Origin: JAJPJE01 sp963848375
GTDB taxonomy: Bacteria > Acidobacteriota > Terriglobia > Terriglobales > Acidobacteriaceae
Reading direction: 5' to 3'
Assembly: GCA_963848375.1 (NCBI GenBank)
Contig: CAWKDK010000020.1
Span: 62,001-126,000 of the forward strand
DNA length: 64,000 nucleotides
The stretch's first letter is position 1. Every line of letters starts with the position of its first letter. The position numbers were made by a program, and so were the translations under genes. Of this stretch, positions 27,328 through 35,447 are shown one piece after another. The notes beneath the pieces are model-generated. The model ran no database searches and was not told where the DNA came from. It saw only the letters and a program-made list of their open reading frames with translations.

Positions 27328-27891
27328 ATGTTAGTGAACTGGAAGAAAGATGCCGACGCCGCCCTGGCGGAGGCGAAGTCCAGCGGTAAGCCGTTGCTCG
27401 TGGACTTTAGCGCCGCACCCGGTTGAGGCGCATGCGCTCGGCTGGAAGCCGAATCGTATTCCGACCCGGAAACCGCCAATTTCATCAACAGTAACTTCAT
27501 TCCTCTCGAAGTTCATATCAAGGAAAATCCTGCAGGCTTTCACAGATTTGATGCTCTTTGGACGCCTTCGGTGCTCATTCTCGATTCCGCCGGGAAAGAG
27601 CGCCAGCGTCTTGAGGGCTATCTATCGAAGGATGAGTTCCGCGCGAGCCTCGAAACGGGACTGGCGCGAAGCGCTTTCGCGAATAAGCGCTGGGCCGAGG
27701 CCGAGAAGCGCTACGGTGACATCGCCAGGAACTACCCGAACTCAGCCGCCGCTCCGGAGGCTCTCTACTGGGAGGCGGTCAGCCATTACAAAGGAACTAA
27801 CGATCACACATCGTTGGGTAGTGTGGTGGAAAAATTGAAGCGCTATCCGGACAGTGTGTGGGCGGAAAAAGCGATCCCCTGGGCACATTAG
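27328..27891 (+). CDS. Thioredoxin-fold protein, candidate selenoprotein (in-frame TGA at codon 33)
   Basis: From the ATG at 27328, with a strong ribosome site (TTTGGAGGT) 5 bp before it, one frame of 188 codons runs to TAG at 27891, broken only by TGA at 27424-27426. The sequence reads LLVDFSAAPG-[TGA]-GACARLEAE, so the TGA stands where the first Cys of a thioredoxin CxxC belongs. The frame is maintained on both sides, and downstream the fold continues (DALWTPSVLILDSAGKERQ with the cis-Pro) followed by a TPR-like helical tail (WAEAEKRYGDIARNYPNSA). Eleven nucleotides after TGA a hairpin (27438-27452) resembles a bacterial SECIS. It would be a 187-residue cytosolic redox protein with UxxC. 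A nonsense mutation or base error is the alternative. Confidence 0.7.
27438..27452 (+). promoter_or_regulatory. Candidate bacterial SECIS hairpin
   Basis: TCGGC (27438-27442) pairs with GCCGA (27448-27452) around the loop TGGAA; a T-A pair can close it to a GGA loop. It starts 11 nt after the in-frame TGA and has G within the first two loop bases, both as expected for bacterial SECIS elements such as that of E. coli fdhF. The stem is short and also lies in coding sequence, so chance is possible. Confidence 0.45.
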
Positions 27892-27914
27892 TCCGGATCA
27901 GAAGTTCCGCAAGG

Positions 27915-27942
27915 GCCCGGTCACCGGCCGGGCTTATTTCTT
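27915..27942. terminator. Bidirectional terminator between thioredoxin-fold gene and nfo
   Basis: GCCCGG (27915-27920) and CCGGGC (27928-27933) form a stem with a 7-nt loop, followed by TTATTTCTTC on the plus strand. It sits between two convergent genes, 24 bp after the first stop, and touches the nfo stop codon. Confidence 0.6.
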
Positions 27943-28854
27943 CACCAGCGACTTCAGCATTTCGATATTGCGCAGATCGTCTCCGGGTTCATCGATCGGT
28001 GTCTCCGCGATGAATGCCGAGTGCTTGAACTTTGGATCGTTGAGCAGACGACGGAATGCTTCGACTCCGATGGTTCCCTGCCCGATGTGCTGGTGTCGAT
28101 CAAGTTTCGATCCGCGCGCCGCCTTGGCATCGTTGCAGTGCCAGACGCGGACGTTGGCGATCCCGATTGTGCTCTCGATCTGTTGGACGGTCTCCCGATA
28201 ACCACTCTCGCTCACGATGTCATATCCGGCTACATGCGTGTGGCAAGTATCCAGGCAGGCCGCAACCGGAACGATCCCGCGCAAGTAGTCCAACAGCTCC
28301 GCGACTTGCTCGAACGAGCCGCCGAGTGAGAACTCGGCCCCAGCAGTGTTTTCAATCAGAATGGTAAGACTACCTTTCTCCAGATCAAGGCCTTGCGCAG
28401 AGACATCGATCGCCGCCGCCGCTCGCTGAAGTCCCTCTTCTCGACTCATGCCGCGATAGGACCCTGGATGCAGCACGAGGTAATCCGCGCATAGCGCCAG
28501 CGCCCGCTCGACCTCCGCGCGAAAAGCCAGGATGGACTTTTCATGAAATCCAGGATTGATGGCTGCGACGTTCACCAAATAGTTGGTGTGGATCACCAGC
28601 GGCTTCAGGTCGTACTTCTGGCGAAGCCCGTTCATCGCCTCGCATTGCGAAGCGCCTAGCTCGTATGGCTTCCATTGCCGCGGACTCGAAGAAAAGATCT
28701 GCAGCGTATTGCAGCCCAGGCGATAGGCGCGTTCCGCCGCATTCTCCACGCCTCCGGCCGTTGAAGTGTGTATCCCGATGCGCCGGGAAGTCAGCTTTGG
28801 CGGATGCTTCGGAGCCGGCTGCTTTAGTATGTCTTTATCGAGTTTCGCGGCCAT
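27934..28854 (-). CDS. nfo: Endonuclease IV (AP endonuclease)
   Basis: A 306-residue TIM-barrel DNA repair enzyme that cuts at abasic sites using three zinc ions. Motifs in order: GIHTSTAGGVENA near residue 27, NTLQIFSSSPRQW near residue 49, VIHTNYLVN near residue 86, LVLHPGSYRG near residue 125, ILIENTAG near residue 165, CLDTCHTHVAGYD near residue 200, VWHCNDAK near residue 237, DRHQHIGQGTIG near residue 252 and FIAETP near residue 280. About 25 extra residues precede the usual N-terminus. Confidence 0.96.
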   Translation of the reverse strand: MAAKLDKDILKQPAPKHPPKLTSRRIGIHTSTAGGVENAAERAYRLGCNTLQIFSSSPRQWKPYELGASQCEAMNGLRQKYDLKPLVIHTNYLVNVAAINPGFHEKSILAFRAEVERALALCADYLVLHPGSYRGMSREEGLQRAAAAIDVSAQGLDLEKGSLTILIENTAGAEFSLGGSFEQVAELLDYLRGIVPVAACLDTCHTHVAGYDIVSESGYRETVQQIESTIGIANVRVWHCNDAKAARGSKLDRHQHIGQGTIGVEAFRRLLNDPKFKHSAFIAETPIDEPGDDLRNIEMLKSLVKK

Positions 28855-28979
28855 GGTGAGCAGTTAAGGCGAGTCTAGCATGCGAAAATCTGCGCCCATC
28901 CTAGGGTGGAACTCCCGATTGCCCTCCTCCGATTTTCAGGGCAAACTAGCAGCACACACCCAACCCCTGGAGGCTGGGC

Positions 28980-29273
28980 ATGTCGTTTCCAACGGGTATA
29001 TCCATGACTTGGACAGAAACTTTCAGTTGCAACGTCTGTGGTAAACGCAAGGGCGAAGTCGATCACTGGTGGCTGGCATGGGTTGACCAGATTCAACCCA
29101 GCGACGAGGAAGAATTTAAGCCAAAGCTGCAGATCATGCCCTGGTCCGAGCTGATGGCTCGCTCCATCGAGGTCGTGCATCTTTGCGGGGCCGGCTGCGC
29201 ATTGAAGGAAGCCGAGCGCTGGATGAGTTCCGTGGGGCAGATCAAGCGTGCCGCCAGCAGCGCAGCAGACTGA
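28980..29273 (+). CDS. Small hypothetical protein with CxxC motif
   Basis: A 97-residue soluble protein. It has FSCNVCGKRKGEVDHWWLAW with a CxxC near residue 19, and a second Cys pair in HLCGAGCALKEAERW near residue 70. The CxxC...CxxxC arrangement suggests a single zinc site. The second Met (29004, MTWTETF) is an equally good start. It stands alone between nfo (divergent) and the DAHP synthase gene. I do not recognise a named family. Confidence 0.65.
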   Translation: MSFPTGISMTWTETFSCNVCGKRKGEVDHWWLAWVDQIQPSDEEEFKPKLQIMPWSELMARSIEVVHLCGAGCALKEAERWMSSVGQIKRAASSAAD

Positions 29274-29351
29274 CGTCTTGACCGTGCCTGAGCCGCTATT
29301 GTTGCTCCCCTGTCCCCGCCCAAGTAAACTGATTAGTTTGCGAGGTTTGCC

Positions 29352-30440
29352 ATGCTAGTTGTCATGAAAGCGCATGCTTCCGAAGAAGACGTGCGGCTCG
29401 TATGTGAACGCATTCAGAAACTCGGATATCGCGCACATGCCATTCCAGGTGCACAACGCACCGCCATCGGCATTACTGGAAATCAAGGTGAAGTGGAAAT
29501 CGCCACGCTGGAAGAGATGCCCGGCGTTGCCGAGGTCATCAAGGTTTCCAAGCCGTACAAGCTGGTGAGCCGCGACGTAAAAGATACCAATACCGTCATA
29601 CGCTTTCCCAATAGCGATGCGACCATTGGCGGAAACGAGATCGCGGTCATGGCCGGGCCTTGTGGCATAGAAACGCGCGAGCAGGCATTCGCCGTCGCGG
29701 AACGCGTCAGTAAAGCCGGAGCACGCTTCTTCCGCGGAGGCGCGTACAAACCTCGCACCTCTCCTTACGCGTTCCAGGGACTGGGCGTCGAAGGGCTGAA
29801 GATTCTCGCTGAGATCCGCGACCAGTTCGGCCTTCTCATCGCTACCGAAGCCATCGACCATGAAACTCTGGACCACGTCGAGGAATATGCCGACATCATC
29901 CAGATCGGCGCGCGCAACATGCAAAATTTCTCACTGCTGAAGCGAGCTGGACGTGCCAAGAAACCAGTTCTGTTGAAGCGCGGTATGGCAGCCACGCTGG
30001 AAGAATTGCTCATGGCGGCCGAATACATTATGAGCGAGGGCAACTACAACGTGATCCTCTGCGAGCGCGGCGTACGCACCTTTGCCGATCACACCCGCAA
30101 CACGCTCGACCTCAGCATCGTTCCCGCGGTACAGCGCCTCAGCCACTTGCCCATCATCGTCGATCCCAGCCATGGCACTGGCAAACGCAATAAAGTCACT
30201 CCGCTCTCGCGCGCCGCTATTGCCGTTGGCGCAAATGGGCTGATCGTGGAAGTGCATTGCAATCCGGACCAGGCGCTCTCTGACGGCATGCAGTCACTTT
30301 ATCCCGACCAGTTCGACCAGTTGATGAACGAGATTCGCCAGATCGCTGCCGTGCTTCGCCGCGAGGTCCCGGGGCCGGTCGCCCAAGCAATTCCCGGCGC
30401 AATCGCAGGAAGTGTTTCGGCAACGGCGAATCCGCGTTGA
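29352..30440 (+). CDS. aroF: 3-deoxy-7-phosphoheptulonate synthase (AroF, class I beta type)
   Basis: A 362-residue enzyme for the first step of the shikimate pathway, condensing phosphoenolpyruvate and erythrose 4-phosphate. Residues 1-70 are the ferredoxin-like regulatory domain typical of this subtype (MLVVMKAHASEEDV). The catalytic barrel follows with VMAGPCGIETREQA near residue 98, GGAYKPRTSPYAFQGLG near residue 130, QIGARNMQNF near residue 185, LLKRGM near residue 210, and IVDPSHGTGKR near residue 272. It has about 25 extra C-terminal residues rich in Ala and Pro. The next gene starts in a TTGA overlap. Confidence 0.95.
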   Translation: MLVVMKAHASEEDVRLVCERIQKLGYRAHAIPGAQRTAIGITGNQGEVEIATLEEMPGVAEVIKVSKPYKLVSRDVKDTNTVIRFPNSDATIGGNEIAVMAGPCGIETREQAFAVAERVSKAGARFFRGGAYKPRTSPYAFQGLGVEGLKILAEIRDQFGLLIATEAIDHETLDHVEEYADIIQIGARNMQNFSLLKRAGRAKKPVLLKRGMAATLEELLMAAEYIMSEGNYNVILCERGVRTFADHTRNTLDLSIVPAVQRLSHLPIIVDPSHGTGKRNKVTPLSRAAIAVGANGLIVEVHCNPDQALSDGMQSLYPDQFDQLMNEIRQIAAVLRREVPGPVAQAIPGAIAGSVSATANPR

Positions 30441-31582
30441 GACCAACGGCTCGCCTTACTGCTGCGTTGTCGATCTTGGGACTGCTCTTCTCGGTCGCAT
30501 GCAAGCGGCATGCGCAGCCGCCTCCGCCCGGATACCACGAGTACGCCTACGTCAGTAACGGGAAGGGTGATTCCGTTTCCGTTATCGACCTGCTTCAGTT
30601 TCGTAATGTGAAGACAATTCCGGTCGGCAAGAATCCGTCAGGACTTGCCGTCAATCCCAAGCGCAATGAGATCTACGTCGTCAATACCGAGTCCAGCAAC
30701 ATCAGCATCATCGACGCGGAAACGAATCAAGTCGTCGCAGTTATCGGCGTGCACCATCGTCCCTTCTTCATTGATATTTCTGCGGACGGTAAGCGCGCCT
30801 ACGTGGCAAACTCGGGCTCGGCAAACGTTTCTGTAATCGATCTGGATGCGCGCCGCGTGATCGCCACCATTCCTGTTGGTGGATCACCGGGCCTGGCGAA
30901 GGTCGCGCCCGATGGCAAAGTAGTGGTGGCCAGCAATCGCGCCGACAACAGCGTTTCGGTCCTTGATGCTCAACGAAACACGGTTCGCTCCACGATTCCC
31001 GTCTGCATGAATCCCGAGGATATTGCGATTCTTCCCGATTCATCGAAAGCATTTGTTGCCTGTACCGGATCCCAACAGGTTGCTGCCATTGATCTGGCGA
31101 ACGACAAATTGCTGAGCGTACTCGATCTTGGCAAGACGCCCATTCACCTCGCGCTTAAACCTGACGGTGGTGAAATCTTCGTGAGCGACTACGATTCCGA
31201 CGCTGTCTCCGTGATCGAGACCACTGCGAACGAAGTCGGCAACACCTTTCTGATTGGCACGCGTCCGGTTCGCTCCGTAGTCAGTTCAGACAACACCATG
31301 CTTTACACCAGCGATTTCGGATCGAACTCGATCTCCATTTACGAAATTGATATCGGCAAGATGCTCGGCGCAATCCCGGTTGGCAGCGGTCCTGACGCGC
31401 TGGCTCTCTCGCACAACGAAAATTTCTTGCTCGTAGTGAACTCGAAGTCTGGCGACGTCGCCGTCGTCCGCACGACGAAACTTCCGGAGGGATCCAAGAT
31501 CAGCGCCGAACGCGCTCTGTTTACGATGATCCCAGTGGGCGCTCAACCCAACGACATCGTGGTCAAAAGCTTCACGAAGTAA
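30437..31582 (+). CDS. YVTN-type beta-propeller lipoprotein
   Basis: A 381-residue protein starting at TTG in overlap with the aroF stop. The N-terminus is a lipoprotein signal (LGLLFSVAC, Cys22). The rest is seven blades of the 'VSVIDL...VIATIPVGGSPGLAKVAPDG' type found in YncE/cytochrome-D1-like surface propellers. No catalytic residues are evident; a scaffold or binding role outside the cytoplasm is likely. Its coupling to aroF appears positional rather than functional. Confidence 0.85.
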   Translation: MRPTARLTAALSILGLLFSVACKRHAQPPPPGYHEYAYVSNGKGDSVSVIDLLQFRNVKTIPVGKNPSGLAVNPKRNEIYVVNTESSNISIIDAETNQVVAVIGVHHRPFFIDISADGKRAYVANSGSANVSVIDLDARRVIATIPVGGSPGLAKVAPDGKVVVASNRADNSVSVLDAQRNTVRSTIPVCMNPEDIAILPDSSKAFVACTGSQQVAAIDLANDKLLSVLDLGKTPIHLALKPDGGEIFVSDYDSDAVSVIETTANEVGNTFLIGTRPVRSVVSSDNTMLYTSDFGSNSISIYEIDIGKMLGAIPVGSGPDALALSHNENFLLVVNSKSGDVAVVRTTKLPEGSKISAERALFTMIPVGAQPNDIVVKSFTK

Positions 31583-31957
31583 CCAGCAAGACATTTTCAA
31601 TTTCGATAGTCGCGTCTAGTCCTTTCGTGTGTTACCTCCGCCAGAAAAATTCACTAAAAGATGAATTTTCTTGCGCATGCTGTGAAGAGAAGTGCCGTTC
31701 TGTGCTTGCTCAGTAAATATTTTTCTTTTCCGCTATTTACCTCAATCCAGAGAAGGTGTAAGTTCACGGCCAATGTTGAAGGTGCGGGATAAGAGTGCGT
31801 GAAACGGGGACCAGCAGTATGGGGCCGGAAACAAAATACATTTCCAGGTAGCCTTCGTGGCGTATCTGCCAAAGCTGGCTTCGCCGTCTCAGAGCTCGCA
31901 GTTTAGTGCAGCCCCCACCTCAATCGAAACCCAGAGTGAAAGGTAGGTTGTCGAAAA
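31583..31957 (+). other. Intergenic leader upstream of the S53 peptidase gene
   Basis: 375 bp without a convincing gene. An AT-rich inverted repeat (AGAAAAATTCA / TGAATTTTCT, 31643-31671) may end the preceding transcript. Between about 31760 and 31890 there is a G-rich stretch with GAAAcggGGACC, GGGGCCggAAAC and CCAGGTAGCC, reminiscent of the spacing of c-di-GMP-I (GEMM) riboswitch blocks. However, the diagnostic GCAAA core is not found, so I do not call it one. A purine-rich GAAAGGTAGG lies just before the start codon at 31958. Confidence 0.35.
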
Positions 31958-33475
31958 ATGAAATCACGGAGTGTGTCCGTTGCAGTGCTGATGATTGCGC
32001 TAATCGTCAGTGCGCTTCCAGCCGTTTCCGCAGATGCCCCCAAAACTAGCGCTCGCCACCATGCTATGACTCCATCCATCATGCGCGGGCCACAGGCTAT
32101 TCCACTCGCAATCGGCCAGGATTATGGTCTCTTCAGTTGCCAGGTTGGACTGTCCTCAGCTGTTTGCTACGACCCTTACCAAATTCGCCACGCCTACAAC
32201 ATAGACACTCTTATCAGTGCCGGTATCACAGGTAAAGGAAGAACGATCGTCATTGTCGACGCGTTCCAATCGCCCAATATCGTCAACCAATTGAACACAT
32301 TCAATTCGTTTTACGGACTCGCGAGTCTGAATGGACTCGGTGGGACGTCTGATCCCAGCCTCGGCACGTTTACGCAGGTCGCCCCAGATGGCTTAACGCC
32401 GTTCGATCAAACCGACAACAACATGCTTGGCTGGGCGGAAGAGATTTCTCTCGACGTGCTCTGGGCTCACTCCGTCGCTCCCGGAGCGAACATCGTGCTG
32501 GTGCTGGCCAAGTCAAACAATGACGACGATATCCTGAGTGCAACGCAGTATGCCGTCGATCACAACCTCGGTGACGTTATCTCGCAGAGCTTCGGTGAAA
32601 ACGAGAGCTGCGTCGACTCCAGCCTGCTTGCAGCGGAGCACAAGCTGTATGCCAAAGCTACGCTCAAGCACATCACACTCCTCGCTTCCGCAGGCGACGA
32701 CGGCGCCGCTCAAGGAACGTGCGATGGAAACTCGTGGGTTAAAGCAGCGTCTTCGCCTGCAAGCGATCCGCTGGTGACCGCAGTAGGCGGTACTGAACTT
32801 CACGCCGCAGATTATTGCTTAACGTCTCTCGGATGCGACCCGACGGCAAATCCTGCTGCCGGAACCTACGAATCAGAGGTGGTATGGAACGAGGGAGACG
32901 CCGGCTTCGGCGCAACTGGCGGAGGCTACAGCCTGCTGTACAGAACTCCGTTCTATCAACTCCTGAGCGTTCCCGCGAAAATACGCGGAAAACAGCGCGG
33001 GGAACCTGATGTTGCTTATAACGCTGCGGTACTGCATGGGGTCCTGACCTATCTTGATATCCCCGGAATTCCGGCGGGCTTCTATCTGTTCGGCGGCACC
33101 AGCTCTGGCTCACCTCAATGGGCAGGAATTGTGGCCCTGGCCGATCAAAAAGCTGGACGGAAATTGGGATTCATCAATTCGGCGCTCTACCTGTTCAGCC
33201 TGCTCCCACCGACCTACAATGCAGTTTTCCACGACATCACCAGCGGAAATAACTCCGTGGTTCTCGCGGACTCGAATAACAACCCTGTGACCATTACAGG
33301 CTTCAGCGCAACCAAGGGTTGGGATCCAACAACCGGTCTCGGCACTCCAAAGGCCGACGCGGTTGTCAGCTTCCTGACACGGTTCGCTCTGCCTAGCGAT
33401 GGCGACAACGCGTGCAAGAGCTCTGATCCTTCGTCGAGCGGCCACTTTGGACGCCACGGCATAAAGTCGCATTGA
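31958..33475 (+). CDS. Secreted S53 (sedolisin-type) serine peptidase
   Basis: A 505-residue exported peptidase with a signal peptide (MKSRSVSVAVLMIALIVSAL, cleavage near ALPAVSA). Catalytic features of the sedolisin family are visible: WAEEISLDVLWAHSVAPGANI near residue 155 with the Glu and Asp, and FGGTSSGSPQWAGIVALAD near residue 375 with the Ser. The calcium-site region is FHDITSGNN near residue 423 and GWDPTTGLGTPKA near residue 450. The usual long activation prodomain is missing: only about 60 residues precede the catalytic domain, as in the short bacterial members. It probably degrades protein outside the cell under acidic conditions. Confidence 0.92.
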   Translation: MKSRSVSVAVLMIALIVSALPAVSADAPKTSARHHAMTPSIMRGPQAIPLAIGQDYGLFSCQVGLSSAVCYDPYQIRHAYNIDTLISAGITGKGRTIVIVDAFQSPNIVNQLNTFNSFYGLASLNGLGGTSDPSLGTFTQVAPDGLTPFDQTDNNMLGWAEEISLDVLWAHSVAPGANIVLVLAKSNNDDDILSATQYAVDHNLGDVISQSFGENESCVDSSLLAAEHKLYAKATLKHITLLASAGDDGAAQGTCDGNSWVKAASSPASDPLVTAVGGTELHAADYCLTSLGCDPTANPAAGTYESEVVWNEGDAGFGATGGGYSLLYRTPFYQLLSVPAKIRGKQRGEPDVAYNAAVLHGVLTYLDIPGIPAGFYLFGGTSSGSPQWAGIVALADQKAGRKLGFINSALYLFSLLPPTYNAVFHDITSGNNSVVLADSNNNPVTITGFSATKGWDPTTGLGTPKADAVVSFLTRFALPSDGDNACKSSDPSSSGHFGRHGIKSH

Positions 33476-33512
33476 TGACTCACGCTCGGTGAAGACGCTG
33501 AGCACAACCATT

Positions 33513-33545
33513 GAGGGCAGCCTGCGGGCTGCCCTCCTTCATTTT
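33513..33545 (+). terminator. Rho-independent terminator after S53 peptidase
   Basis: A perfect 10-bp GC-rich stem (GAGGGCAGCC / GGCTGCCCTC, 33513-33522 and 33527-33536) with a 4-nt loop is followed by CTTCATTTTG. It lies about 38 bp after the stop codon. Confidence 0.85.
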
Positions 33546-33721
33546 GTGGAAACTCGGCGCGTCCTACAATGACACCTTTATTCCCGGACTGAAATTCCTT
33601 CGTCGATTTCCAAAATCACAGCCTGTGAAGCGCAAGTCACTGACAACAGCCCGCTTTGTAGTACGCTGAATTCGGTTTGGAACGACAAGCTTTTTCCCAC
33701 AAACGGCATGCCGCCACTTGA

Positions 33722-34564
33722 ATGCGCGCAAGATACCAAATCGCGTCGCTCCTCGTTCTCATCATCGTGCTTGGCCGCGTCCGGGCCACTGCACAATACG
33801 TTGCGTCAACCGAATTCGAACAAGAATTGCTGTCAGTCGTGAACGACATGCGCGCGAAGGCCGGGTTACCTGCTCTCCGCGTAGATCCTCGTCTGAAGCA
33901 ATCTGCGCTGAAGCATCTCTCTGAGTTCGCTGCGAATGACGGCAGACTCTCTGATCAGTATCACGGCGAACCCAGCTTGCGCGAACGTATCGCAGCCGCG
34001 AAGGTTTCTTGCAGAGCCGGCGGTGAGGTCCTGCTGAAACTGCCGGACACGATGACAGACGAACCACACCGAATCGCGGAAGCCCTCCAAACCAAACAAT
34101 CGCTGTCAGTCATTTTGAATCCTCATTACTCGGCTGTGGGATTCGCTGTAGCGCACACTGACTTCTACATCTACGCGGTTGGAGATTTCACAGACTCGTT
34201 TCGAGCGATGCCGATCAATGAGGCCGAGAAACTCGCAGCGAAGGGACTCGCACAGCGCCTTAAAGCTAGAGACCTCCCTCCATTCCAGGTAACCTTCAAG
34301 GAAAAATTGCGTCAACTAGCATGCGAAGCGGCGAAAACGGATTCACTGGAGGCCGGAATTGATACGACAATCGCGGAAGATTCGTTCGTCTACACCACCG
34401 ACGATCCTGAGCATGCCGACTTGCTGGATGCAATTACCAATCGGCAATCCAAGTCTGCCATACGGAATCGCGAGATTTATCTCGGCGCATGTTTTGCCGC
34501 GAGCAAAAGCTTTCCCGAGGGAAGATATTGGTTTGTGGTTTGGCTAGTAAATCCTCGGGGATAG
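33722..34564 (+). CDS. CAP-domain (SCP/PR-1-like) secreted protein
   Basis: A 280-residue protein with a signal peptide (ending near RATAQ). Residues 30-160 resemble a CAP domain: FEQELLSVVNDMRAKAGLPALRVDPRLKQSALKHLSEFA, with the usual 'lN..R...gl..L..d..L...A..ha' pattern seen in pieces. The second half is a divergent region with two Cys (LRQLACEAAKT, YLGACFAASK) that may form a disulfide. CAP proteins bind lipids, sterols or peptides or have no known activity in bacteria. It lies 22 bp upstream of a second secreted gene and is likely co-transcribed with it. Confidence 0.72.
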   Translation: MRARYQIASLLVLIIVLGRVRATAQYVASTEFEQELLSVVNDMRAKAGLPALRVDPRLKQSALKHLSEFAANDGRLSDQYHGEPSLRERIAAAKVSCRAGGEVLLKLPDTMTDEPHRIAEALQTKQSLSVILNPHYSAVGFAVAHTDFYIYAVGDFTDSFRAMPINEAEKLAAKGLAQRLKARDLPPFQVTFKEKLRQLACEAAKTDSLEAGIDTTIAEDSFVYTTDDPEHADLLDAITNRQSKSAIRNREIYLGACFAASKSFPEGRYWFVVWLVNPRG

Positions 34565-34585
34565 CGAGAGTGGAAAGAGGACGGG

Positions 34586-35443
34586 ATGCGCAAGTATTTG
34601 TGCTCACTCTTGATTGCTTTTTCAAGTTTCGCTGTCGCACAACAATCGTCGCTGACATTTCTTCGTGCTGATCCCGCTATCGTCCAACAGCGACTTACAC
34701 CAGTCCCCTCTACCCAGAGGGATCGGGTTGCGAAATTACGCAAACAATTTCTGGCCGCAAAGGTGTATGGCCCCGTGGAAGTAGAGGAGCAGCTTGTTCC
34801 AGGTCAGATGGAACCAAACCTGATCTGCACGCTGCAAGGATCCGGAGATTCCTCGATTATCGTGGCGGTGAACACCGCTTACAAAGGTGGAGGCGACGAA
34901 GCGCGGGTAAATTGGGCTACGCTCGAAACAGTGCCGCTGCTGTTGGAATCCGTTGCCGGTTTCGCCTCAAGGCACACACTTGTGTTCGTTGCTTTCAGCG
35001 GCGAAAACGGCAAGTATTCCGGAGCGACTTTTTACCTCGATCAGCTAAGTAAGGGCCAACGAAGGAAGATCGATGCAGTAATCGAGTTAGACCACATTGG
35101 TCGAATGGCTCCCTCGTACGCTCCTCAAAGTAACGCTTACGTTCTGGGGAGACGACTTCGTTTAGCGTCTTTTACTCTGCAGTTCGAAATACCCCAAATC
35201 TTTTTCTACCCGAATGGAAGTGTTCTTGGCAGCGGGCCGATTGCGGACGCTTTTGAAAAAGCTAAAATCCCGGCAATCACCATCTATTCTCGCGATCACT
35301 CTGACATGCCGCAAAATGCTATACACGGCATTTCGCCTGAGGTCCATGAGTTCGATATCAATCCCAAAGCCTATTACGACACATATGTGCTCCTGTGCGC
35401 ATACCTCCGCCAGATTGATCAGGATTGGTCCCTGAGGCGCTAG
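34586..35443 (+). CDS. M28 peptidase-like secreted protein with degenerate metal site
   Basis: A 285-residue protein with a signal peptide (LLIAFSSFAVA). It follows the layout of M28 zinc aminopeptidases: IIVAVNTAYKGGGDEARVNWATLETVPLLLE near residue 90, then TLVFVAFSGENGKYSGATF near residue 132, AVIELDHIGR near residue 165, and a late RDHSDMP. The usual ligands are changed: the His-x-Asp after the strand reads Asn-Thr-Ala, the bridging Asp is Asn, and the Glu-Glu is Glu-Asn. Catalysis is therefore unlikely; a binding or regulatory role is inferred. It follows the CAP gene by 22 bp. Confidence 0.65.
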   Translation: MRKYLCSLLIAFSSFAVAQQSSLTFLRADPAIVQQRLTPVPSTQRDRVAKLRKQFLAAKVYGPVEVEEQLVPGQMEPNLICTLQGSGDSSIIVAVNTAYKGGGDEARVNWATLETVPLLLESVAGFASRHTLVFVAFSGENGKYSGATFYLDQLSKGQRRKIDAVIELDHIGRMAPSYAPQSNAYVLGRRLRLASFTLQFEIPQIFFYPNGSVLGSGPIADAFEKAKIPAITIYSRDHSDMPQNAIHGISPEVHEFDINPKAYYDTYVLLCAYLRQIDQDWSLRR

Positions 35444-35447
35444 TCGC

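Noticed and set aside
27246..27500. Minus-strand 84-codon frame over the start of the thioredoxin-fold gene
   Set aside because: The plus strand has a perfect ribosome site and clear homology in one frame; the minus frame is a shadow.
31654..31872. Minus-strand 72-codon frame in the S53 upstream region
   Set aside because: No ribosome site and an unprotein-like composition; it lies in what is probably a leader region.
31760..31890. c-di-GMP-I (GEMM) riboswitch
   Set aside because: Some blocks resemble it, but the conserved GCAAA and tetraloop-receptor parts could not be matched. Kept only as a low-confidence finding.
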